The position numbers were made by a program, and so were the translations under genes. Below are positions 8,757-14,640 of a DNA stretch of 15,174 nt, one piece after another (position 1 is the stretch's first letter; every line of letters starts with the position of its first letter). The DNA comes from Pseudomonadota bacterium (GTDB taxonomy: Bacteria > Pseudomonadota > Alphaproteobacteria > Rhizobiales > Hyphomicrobiaceae). Under the pieces are notes generated by a model. The model searched no databases. It had not been told where the DNA came from and saw only the letters and a list, made by a program, of their open reading frames with translations. The stretch lies in assembly GCA_021813195.1 (NCBI GenBank), contig JAKALI010000004.1, forward strand, positions 15,494 through 30,667. The letters run 5' to 3'.

Positions 8757-10579
8757 AAGGGTCGCTCGACATAGCATCACTGCGGACCTTCTATAAAAAT
8801 GGAGGAAGCCCTGCGGAGATCGTGCGTCTCGTTTACGAGCGCATCGGGCAGGGAAGGGACCGGGCGGTTTGGATCAGTCTGGTCGCTGAGACAGAAGCGC
8901 GGGCGCGTCTGATGCGTGCGCCAAGGGGACCGCTGTGGGGCATTCCGTTCGCTGTGAAGGACAACATCGATGTTGCGGGGCTGCCGACGACGTGCGCTTG
9001 TCCTGAGTTTCGGCATTTCCCGACGCGATCGGCTCATGTCGTAGAGCGTCTCGAGGCGGCCGGGGCGATTTTGATTGGCAAGACCAATCTCGATCAATTC
9101 GCAACGGGCCTGGTGGGAACGCGATCGCCGTACGGGATCCCCCGCAACGTTTTCAACTCCGAATTCATTTCGGGAGGCTCGAGTTCGGGTTCGGCGGTTG
9201 CCGTGGCCGCAGGTCTTGTTTCATTCGCGCTGGGCACCGACACCGCGGGATCCGGTCGGGTTCCGGCCGCTTTCAATAACATCGTTGGACTAAAGCCGAG
9301 CAAGGGATTGATCAGCACCCGCGGAGTCGTTCCGGCATGCCGCACGCAAGATTGCGTTTCGATCTTCGCGCTAACGGCCGCTGATGTGGAGCAAATCTTG
9401 GAAGTCGCCGAGGAGTATGATGCAGACGATGCGTTCTCACGGCCGCGGGAAGAGCGAGATCGTGCACCCGCGCCATCGCAGGGCATCCGGATTGGTATTC
9501 CGAATAAGCCGATCGAATTCTTTGGTGACCGGGACTACGCGGATCTCTACGCGAAGGCCATCGAGCGCTGCCGGGGCTTGGGGCTCAAGATCATTGAAAT
9601 TGATTTCACGCCATTTCGAGAGGCGGCATCCCTGCTTTACGGGGGAGCCTTCGTTGCCGAGCGGCTTGCCGGATTAGCCGACTTTGCAAATCAGCATCGT
9701 GCTGCGTTTCACGAGGTGGTGCGTGAAATCATTCTGGGCGCGGGCAGGCTGTCTGCCGTTGAGGCGTTCCAAAGTCTTTACGCTCTGGCGGAGTTCTCTC
9801 GGCAAGCCCAGGCGCAGTGGTCACGGATGGACGTTTTACTCTTGCCAACCGCGCCCACAGCGTATCGCGTCGATGAGGTCCTCGCCGATCCGATCCGCTT
9901 GAATTCCAATCTTGGAATCTACACAAATTTTGTGAACCTCCTCGATCTTTCAGCTCTTGCGATCCCAGCAGGCTTTCGCAGCGACGGCATTCCGTTTGGC
10001 GTGACCCTGGTCGCGCCCCTTTTTGCTGAAAGGCAGCTTCTCGAATTGGGCGATCGCCTGCACCGCGCAATCGGCAGGGTCGAATTGGGGCGCACGGGCA
10101 CAATCCTGGACGAGTCGGTGCCACGGATCTCTTCTCCCGCCGTCGCTTCTGAGCACGCGCGGCGGGTCCAAGTCGCCGTTGTCGGGGCTCATCTCGCGGG
10201 ACAGCCTTTACATGGACAGCTGACCGAGCGCGGGGCGAAATTCGTGCGGGCGGCAAGGACGGCGGTGGGCTACAGCCTCTATGCGCTCTCAGGAACGATC
10301 CCTGCGAAACCGGGTTTAATTTTCGACGGCAAAGGGCAGGGTAGGATCGAACTCGAAATCTACGACATGGATGCCGCGGCATTCGGCTCTTTTGTGGCGA
10401 TGATCCCAGCACCCCTCGGGATCGGGCGGATTGACTTGGAAGACGGAACCTCGGTTCAGGGCTTTCTATGCGAGAGCCATGCGGTGGCCACGGGACGTGA
10501 CATTACGGAATTTGGTGGCTGGAGGGCTTGGCTTGCCACCCAGCATCCGCCGATTGAAGATGCGAGCGTGTGCGGGTAA
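8753..10579 (+). CDS. atzF: Allophanate hydrolase
   Basis: Cytosolic amidase-signature enzyme of 608 residues that hydrolyses allophanate to ammonia and CO2 (EC 3.5.1.54), the final step of the pathway. The N-terminal amidase domain (about 1-440) shows the Ser-cisSer-Lys triad: K69 in FAVKDNIDVAG, cis-Ser S143 in SGGSSSGSAVAVAAG, and nucleophile S167 in GTDTAGSGRVPAA. The C-terminal domain (about 465-600) is the smaller domain of full-length allophanate hydrolases, which removes the second carboxylate from the N-carboxycarbamate intermediate; VAVVGAHLAGQPLHGQL marks its start. The ATG at 8753 overlaps the carboxylase stop as ATGA and has GGAGG 7 nt upstream, so expression is coupled to the carboxylase. 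Length matches complete family members such as AtzF, so the gene looks intact. Confidence 0.96.
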   Translation: MKGSLDIASLRTFYKNGGSPAEIVRLVYERIGQGRDRAVWISLVAETEARARLMRAPRGPLWGIPFAVKDNIDVAGLPTTCACPEFRHFPTRSAHVVERLEAAGAILIGKTNLDQFATGLVGTRSPYGIPRNVFNSEFISGGSSSGSAVAVAAGLVSFALGTDTAGSGRVPAAFNNIVGLKPSKGLISTRGVVPACRTQDCVSIFALTAADVEQILEVAEEYDADDAFSRPREERDRAPAPSQGIRIGIPNKPIEFFGDRDYADLYAKAIERCRGLGLKIIEIDFTPFREAASLLYGGAFVAERLAGLADFANQHRAAFHEVVREIILGAGRLSAVEAFQSLYALAEFSRQAQAQWSRMDVLLLPTAPTAYRVDEVLADPIRLNSNLGIYTNFVNLLDLSALAIPAGFRSDGIPFGVTLVAPLFAERQLLELGDRLHRAIGRVELGRTGTILDESVPRISSPAVASEHARRVQVAVVGAHLAGQPLHGQLTERGAKFVRAARTAVGYSLYALSGTIPAKPGLIFDGKGQGRIELEIYDMDAAAFGSFVAMIPAPLGIGRIDLEDGTSVQGFLCESHAVATGRDITEFGGWRAWLATQHPPIEDASVCG

Positions 10580-10598
10580 TGAGGGCCTATGGCCTCAT
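10579..10598 (+). promoter_or_regulatory. Hairpin enclosing the dusA start codon
   Basis: ATGAGGGCC (10579-10587) pairs with GGCCTCAT (10591-10598) with one bulged G, leaving a 3-nt loop. The loop holds the first two bases of the dusA ATG at 10589. The only Shine-Dalgarno-like sequence, GAGGG at 10581-10585, sits in the 5' arm. The hairpin begins at the last base of the allophanate hydrolase stop codon, so a ribosome terminating there would open it. This is visible sequence complementarity; regulation is inference. There is no T-tract, so it does not look like a terminator. Confidence 0.4.
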
Positions 10599-11593
10599 CG
10601 AACCACCGCTTCTCAATCGCCCCCATGATGGACTGGACGGACCGGCATTGCCGGTTCTTTCATCGCGGCCTGACGCGGTGTGCTCTACTGTACACCGAGA
10701 TGGTAACAGCGGATGCTGTCATCTTTGGTGATCGAGATCGCCTGCTCGGTCTGTCCTCACCGGAGGAACATCCCGTGGCCCTACAATTGGGCGGTTCGGA
10801 TCCGCAAAAACTCGCTGAGGCGGCCGCAATTGGTCAAGACTTCGGCTATGACGAGATCAATCTGAACATCGGTTGTCCGTCGGATCGCGTTCGGGAGGGC
10901 CGGTTCGGTGCGTGTCTCATGGCGGAGCCTGAACTCGTGGCAGCCTGTATCGCTGCCATGCGCAAGTCGGTGCGGGTCCCCGTGACCGTGAAGTGCCGGA
11001 TCGGGATTGATGATCAGGACAGTGAGCGCGACTTTCAGAATTTTATCGATCGGGTTGCGGATGCCGGCTGCGGCACCTTCATCGTGCATGCTCGCAAAGC
11101 CTGGCTTTCGGGACTTTCGCCGAAGGAAAACCGCGAAGTGCCACCGCTCGACTATGCTCGGGTGTATCGCATGAAAGCCGCGCGGCCGGATTTGACGGTC
11201 GTCATCAATGGCGGGATCACCACGATCGACCAGTGTGCAGATCATCTCAAACACGTCGACGGTGTCATGCTCGGCCGCGCTGCCTACCAGACCCCATACC
11301 TGCTCGCGAGTGTCGATGAGAAATTTTTCGGTATGCCTGCCCCAACCCCGTCACGCAGCGAGGCGTTGCTACGCTTGATCCCGTACATCAATGCGCACCT
11401 CGCCCGCGGCGGGCGGCTCAACAACGTCACCCGTCACGTGCTCGGCCTTTATTACGGCTGCCCGCGCGGACGATTATTCCGACGAATTCTTGCCGAGGAG
11501 GGTGCGAAACGCGCAGCAGGATCGGACGTGCTCCTCAAAGCCCTGTCGGTTGCCGAAGGCCTTGACGCCAGGCTCATGGCGCCGGCGGCGTAA
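10589..11593 (+). CDS. dusA: tRNA-dihydrouridine synthase A
   Basis: Flavoenzyme of 334 residues that reduces uridines in the D-loop of tRNA to dihydrouridine using FMN and NADPH; DusA normally acts at positions 20 and 20a. It has the TIM-barrel Dus fold with the FMN-binding SIAPMMDWTDRHCR N-terminus, catalytic C96 in NIGCPSDRV, the DusA-type GRFGACLM block, K136 in VKCRIGI, H167 in IVHAR, the phosphate-binding NGGI (207-210) and GR (229-230). The C-terminal helical domain contains TRHVLGLYYGCPRGRLFRR, which separates DusA from DusB and DusC. The start at ATG 10589 fits the family length, although the ribosome-binding site is poorly spaced. The gene follows allophanate hydrolase by 9 nt but has no evident functional link to nitrogen assimilation. 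Confidence 0.95.
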   Translation: MASSNHRFSIAPMMDWTDRHCRFFHRGLTRCALLYTEMVTADAVIFGDRDRLLGLSSPEEHPVALQLGGSDPQKLAEAAAIGQDFGYDEINLNIGCPSDRVREGRFGACLMAEPELVAACIAAMRKSVRVPVTVKCRIGIDDQDSERDFQNFIDRVADAGCGTFIVHARKAWLSGLSPKENREVPPLDYARVYRMKAARPDLTVVINGGITTIDQCADHLKHVDGVMLGRAAYQTPYLLASVDEKFFGMPAPTPSRSEALLRLIPYINAHLARGGRLNNVTRHVLGLYYGCPRGRLFRRILAEEGAKRAAGSDVLLKALSVAEGLDARLMAPAA

Positions 11594-11596
11594 TTC

Positions 11597-12430
11597 ATGT
11601 CAGCAGCGGCGTTATCATTTTCAGATGTGTTGCCATTCATCGCCGCGCTCGTCGCCGGTGGTGCCATCACTGGATTTCTCGCCGGGCTTCTTGGCGTTGG
11701 TGGCGGGGCTATCCTGGTGCCTGTACTGTATGAAGTCTTCCGTCAAGGCGGCGTCGACGAGATGGTGCGCATGCATATGACGCTGGGCACCTCGCTGGCC
11801 GTCATCGTTCCGACGTCGCTTGTCTCGGTGCGAAGTCATTGGCGCAAGGGCGCGATCGATACGGCGATCATCCGACGACTCTGGCCTTGGGTTGCGGCTG
11901 GCGTTGTGCTGGGTGTGATCATTGCGGGGCGCTCAGGAAGTGAAGCCCTCAAATGGATATGGGTCGTTGCAGGATCGCTGATGGCTGTTCGCATGGCGTT
12001 CGGACGGGATGATTGGCGTTTGGGACAGCGGTTGCCGCAGAATATCGGATTGGAGGCGACGGCTTTTGCCATCGGGATGCTATCGGCGCTGCTCAGCATC
12101 GGTGGCGGCATGTTCGTCGTCTCACTGCTGTCGCTTTACGCGGTGCCGATCCATACCGCGGTTGCCACGTCCTCAGCGTTCGGGCCCATCATCTCCATTC
12201 CGGGCGCGATCGGATACGCGATCGCGGGGCTCGATGTCCCCGGACGGCCACCTCTTTCGGTTGGCTATGTCAATCTGCTGGCCGCCGCGATCGTGATGCC
12301 ATCAAGCATGGTGGCAGCACCGTGGGGCGTGCATGTTGCCCACACCATGTCCCGTCGGCGGCTCGAAATCGCGTTCGCGGTTTTTCTGGCGTTGGTCGCG
12401 TTGCGCTTTTTGTGGAGCCTCATCCTTTAG
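11597..12430 (+). CDS. Sulfite exporter TauE/SafE family membrane protein
   Basis: Integral inner-membrane protein of 277 residues in the TauE/SafE (DUF81) family, whose members export or move small organic or sulfur anions such as sulfite, sulfoacetate or sulfolactate. Two internal repeats are visible. The first has AGLLGVGGGAILVPVLY (about 29-45) followed by LGTSLAVIVPTS. The second has SALLSIGGGMFVVSLLS (about 163-179) followed by VATSSAFGPIISIPGA. Around eight hydrophobic segments fit the family. The start ATG lies 3 nt after the dusA stop, with no clear Shine-Dalgarno sequence, so it is probably coupled to dusA. Substrate cannot be told from sequence. A link to the taurine-type ABC transporter upstream is possible but unsupported, because no sulfonate-degrading enzyme is present. 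Confidence 0.92.
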   Translation: MSAAALSFSDVLPFIAALVAGGAITGFLAGLLGVGGGAILVPVLYEVFRQGGVDEMVRMHMTLGTSLAVIVPTSLVSVRSHWRKGAIDTAIIRRLWPWVAAGVVLGVIIAGRSGSEALKWIWVVAGSLMAVRMAFGRDDWRLGQRLPQNIGLEATAFAIGMLSALLSIGGGMFVVSLLSLYAVPIHTAVATSSAFGPIISIPGAIGYAIAGLDVPGRPPLSVGYVNLLAAAIVMPSSMVAAPWGVHVAHTMSRRRLEIAFAVFLALVALRFLWSLIL

Positions 12431-12541
12431 TCTTGTCTTCGCTGGCCGCAGCGGTTCGACGGAGCGGGGCCCTCTCGCGTGGGCGCTCGAAATTCCGCAC
12501 AGAGTTATGCCCGGGGCAAATTGCGAATGCTATTCTGTTAG

Positions 12542-12598
12542 GCTGTCAAAAGAAAAGAACGCAACTTATTGAAAAAGAATAAGTTTTTCGTTGACAGC
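12542..12598. repeat. Outer inverted repeat GCTGTCAA...TTGACAGC spanning the promoter
   Basis: Perfect 8-bp arms GCTGTCAA (12542-12549) and TTGACAGC (12591-12598) are separated by 41 nt. The right arm contains the whole -35 hexamer, so a protein bound there could block or recruit RNA polymerase, and the left arm could be a second half-site. The symmetry is directly visible. Biological use is inference, and one arm may simply resemble a -35 box by chance. Confidence 0.45.
12563..12585. promoter_or_regulatory. Operator-like palindrome upstream of the -35 box
   Basis: Perfect 8-bp inverted repeat AACTTATT (12563-12570) and AATAAGTT (12578-12585) with a 7-nt spacer GAAAAAG. It ends 5 nt before the -35 hexamer, a normal place for an activator or repressor site. 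It is followed by only a short T-run, and the stem is A+T-rich, so a terminator function is unlikely. The regulator is unknown. Confidence 0.5.
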
Positions 12599-12619
12599 GT
12601 CGCGCTGCTTTGGTATCTT
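12591..12619 (+). promoter_or_regulatory. Sigma-70-type promoter for the GTA-like packaging genes
   Basis: TTGACA at 12591-12596 is a perfect -35 hexamer. A 17-nt spacer leads to TATCTT at 12614-12619 (4 of 6 to TATAAT) as the -10. The expected transcription start is about 12625-12628, giving a leader of roughly 125 nt before the small-terminase-like gene. The surroundings are A+T-rich compared with the flanking genes. The hexamers are seen directly; promoter activity is inferred. Confidence 0.65.
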
Positions 12620-12628
12620 TTTTCGAAA

Positions 12629-12724
12629 ATGAGATTTTTGTGTGAGACGTTGGTTGCAACTCGAGAGGCGTTGCCGCCAACTTCCGCATCCCGCCTCAGG
12701 GCGGTCAACCCACCAACCACATAG
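12629..12724 (+). other. Possible 31-codon leaderless leader-peptide ORF
   Basis: ATG at 12629 opens 31 codons to TAG at 12722-12724. It would begin only a few bases after the predicted transcription start, so the mRNA would be leaderless or nearly so. The peptide starts MRFLCETLVATREAL and has no recognisable domain. There is no Shine-Dalgarno sequence, and codon third positions are not strongly biased. It may be a chance ORF; I list it because of its position relative to the promoter. Confidence 0.2.
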
Positions 12725-12737
12725 CCGATCTGATCGG
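12725..12737. repeat. Short palindrome CCGATC-T-GATCGG before the small-terminase-like gene
   Basis: Six-bp perfect inverted arms with a 1-nt centre lie 3 nt before the GGAGG ribosome-binding site of the next gene. It could be a protein-binding site or contribute to leader RNA structure, but a match this short can occur by chance. Confidence 0.3.
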
Positions 12738-12754
12738 GCTGGAGGCGCGCGCGA

Positions 12755-13321
12755 ATGCGGGTCGACGCTGAGACGTGGGCGGCTATCCGGCGCGCGTATG
12801 AGGAAACGGCGGAACCCGTCAAGGAGATCGCGTGCCGGTTCTTGATTTCACAATCTGCCATTCAGAGCCGGGCGCGCCGAGAAAGTTGGAAACGTCGAAC
12901 CTCTGAGCGCGCATCCAAATTCTCTCAGACGGACAACCGAAATACAAACAGGGTCCCGAGCGGTGCAAAGCAACGGCGGATCGCCGACACCACCACTCGG
13001 ACGCACCCCGATACGCCCGAGGGTCGCATCCTGCGACTTTTCCGGGTCATTGATCTGCAACTCGACCAAATGGAGCGGCATATGAGTTCCCACGAGCCGA
13101 TGACGGCTCAGGATCAAGAGCGCCAAGCGCGCGCGCTCGGCGCTATCCTCGGCAACATTGAGAAGGCGTCGGAAGCGGCAGCCGACCTTCTGCACGCGGC
13201 CGGGCGCAAGGAGAAAGACGCCTGTGACTCACACCCCGACGCCGAACGCATGCGCCGTGAGATTGCGGAACGTCTTGAGCGCCTCAGTTCGCAATGGAAC
13301 GCTGGCGGCACTTCTAAGTGA
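12755..13321 (+). CDS. Small-terminase-like protein (GTA g1 position)
   Basis: Protein of 188 residues, placed directly before the large terminase where small terminase (TerS) genes lie in phages and in R. capsulatus-type gene transfer agents. Residues 5-46 (from AETWAAIRRAYEETAEPVKE to RRESWKRR) look like a helix-turn-helix of the kind that begins many TerS proteins, ending in the common RARRESW form. Residues about 47-85 are polar and probably disordered. Residues about 88-150 (RILRLFRVIDLQLDQMERHM and on) and 160-182 are charged helices, possibly coiled coil for ring assembly. The start is firm: GGAGG at 12741-12745 precedes the ATG by 9 nt. The 3' end overlaps the large-terminase reading frame by about 98 nt. 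The role is inferred from position and architecture; a phage-type DNA-binding regulator is the alternative. Confidence 0.72.
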   Translation: MRVDAETWAAIRRAYEETAEPVKEIACRFLISQSAIQSRARRESWKRRTSERASKFSQTDNRNTNRVPSGAKQRRIADTTTRTHPDTPEGRILRLFRVIDLQLDQMERHMSSHEPMTAQDQERQARALGAILGNIEKASEAAADLLHAAGRKEKDACDSHPDAERMRREIAERLERLSSQWNAGGTSK

Positions 13322-14591
13322 ACTGAGCCTGCGTGAACTGGCGTGGATCTATCACGACTGGCGCTTGTGGGCGCGGGAGGATCAACTACCGCCCGACACA
13401 GGACTGGCGAGCGCGCCATGGCGGGTTTGGGTGATCCTAGGCGGGCGTGGAGCCGGTAAAACACGGGCGGGGGCGGAATGGGTGCGCGCCACGGCCTTGG
13501 GACTATGGGAAGAGGGGCCCATCCGGCCACGTCGCATCGCGCTGCTTGGCGAAACTCACGCCGACGTGCGGCGGGTGATGATCGAGGGCCAATCGGGTTT
13601 GCTCGCCGTCCATCCCGATGATGAGCGGCCGCAGTATCAGTCCTCCAACGGGAGCCTCATTTGGCCCAATGGAAGTATAGCGCATGTCTTTTCAGCCGAA
13701 AGCCCCGATCAACTGCGCGGGCCTCAGTTCGAAGCGGCTTGGTGCGATGAATTGGCCAAGTGGCGCGAGCCTGAGCGGGCATGGGACATGCTGCAATTCG
13801 CATTGCGGCTCGGCGTGCATCCGAGAATATGTGTGACCACGACGCCGCGCCCGATCCCGCTTCTTAAAGCCGTGCTTGCAGATCAGGCGACCGTCGTCAC
13901 CAAGGCAACGACCCACGCAAATTCGGCCAACCTCGCACCGGGCTTCATCGCGGAGATGGAGCGCCGTTACGCCGGATCGGTGCTGGGTCGGCAGGAGTTG
14001 TTAGGGGAGATTGTCGAGGATGATGGCGCCGCCCTATGGCGACGTGATTGGATCGAGCAGCATCGCGTCGAGGTTGCGCCAGACCTGATGCGACTCGTTG
14101 TGGCCGTCGATCCCCCGGTGACATCCACAGCGCGTTCGGATGCGTGTGGGATTGTGGTGGCGGGTTTGGGCGCGGACAACCGTGGGTATGTCTTGGCCGA
14201 TCGATCGCTTTCAGGACGGGCACCGAATGAGTGGGCGCGAGAGGTTGTTGGGGCATATCTCGAATTCAAAGCCGATCGCATCGTGGCCGAAGTTAATCAG
14301 GGTGGGGATCTCGTCGTGGAGGTCTTGCGTCAGATCGATGATCGAGTTCCGGTGCGCACGGTGCGGGCCTCACGCGGCAAGTGGCTGCGGGCGGAGCCTG
14401 TTGCCTCTCTTTATGCGGAGGGCCGTGTCGCGCACGTTGGCCGCTTTGCCGAATTGGAGCGCGAAATGCTCGCCTTCGCGACGGATGGGCGCGCTTCAGG
14501 CCGTAGTCCCGACCGATTGGATGCGCTGGTGTGGGCCCTAACAGACCTCATTCTGCACCAAGATGCGCGCCCTGCGCTGCGCTGGCTGTAA
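13224..14591 (+). CDS. terL: Terminase large subunit / DNA-packaging ATPase-nuclease (GTA g2-like)
   Basis: Motor that pumps DNA into the procapsid and cuts it. Numbering from the GTG at 13224 (455 residues), the N-terminal ATPase has YHDWRLWARE (43-52), the Walker A GGRGAGKTRAGAEW (73-86), and the Walker B AAWCDELAKW (171-180) with D175 and E176. The TTTPRP coupling motif is at 205-210. The C-terminal RNase H-like nuclease has D296 in VAVDPP, E356 in VAEVNQGGD, and acidic D430/D433 in SPDRLDALVWAL. These motifs match alphaproteobacterial GTA terminases very closely. The GTG at 13224 is chosen because AAGGAG at 13208-13213 lies 10 nt upstream. An ATG at 13158 and a TTG at 13275 are alternatives. 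All choices overlap the preceding gene. No frameshift or missing catalytic residue is seen. Confidence 0.95.
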   Translation: MTHTPTPNACAVRLRNVLSASVRNGTLAALLSELSLRELAWIYHDWRLWAREDQLPPDTGLASAPWRVWVILGGRGAGKTRAGAEWVRATALGLWEEGPIRPRRIALLGETHADVRRVMIEGQSGLLAVHPDDERPQYQSSNGSLIWPNGSIAHVFSAESPDQLRGPQFEAAWCDELAKWREPERAWDMLQFALRLGVHPRICVTTTPRPIPLLKAVLADQATVVTKATTHANSANLAPGFIAEMERRYAGSVLGRQELLGEIVEDDGAALWRRDWIEQHRVEVAPDLMRLVVAVDPPVTSTARSDACGIVVAGLGADNRGYVLADRSLSGRAPNEWAREVVGAYLEFKADRIVAEVNQGGDLVVEVLRQIDDRVPVRTVRASRGKWLRAEPVASLYAEGRVAHVGRFAELEREMLAFATDGRASGRSPDRLDALVWALTDLILHQDARPALRWL

Positions 14592-14640
14592 CGGCGCGCG
14601 CTTTGACGTCGCAAACGCGAATTGAGACAAGGATCAGCAC

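Larger units (their letters stand above)
12431..12754. other. 324-nt intergenic regulatory gap between the exporter and the GTA-like cluster
   Basis: No convincing protein gene lies here. The left part (12431-12540) has a small CGCTG/CAGCG hairpin at 12440-12453 without a T-tract, and nothing else I can name. From 12542 the composition becomes A+T-rich, quite unlike the flanking genes, and carries nested inverted repeats and a strong promoter. The right part (about 12626-12754) would be the transcribed leader of the packaging genes and contains several short hairpins, including CCGCC/GGCGG at 12691-12704. It ends with a GGAGG ribosome-binding site at 12741-12745. Confidence 0.75.

Noticed and set aside
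12440..12453. Rho-independent terminator after the exporter gene
   Set aside because: The CGCTG/CAGCG stem is only 5 bp and no T-tract follows.
12563..12590. AACTTATT/AATAAGTT stem with T-run as a terminator
   Set aside because: The stem is almost entirely A/T, so it would be weak, and it abuts a strong -35 box. An operator is the better reading.
12538..12861. 107-codon ORF on the minus strand across the promoter region
   Set aside because: It crosses the promoter, leader and start of the small-terminase-like gene, has no recognisable domain and no plausible ribosome-binding site; it reads as a shadow frame.
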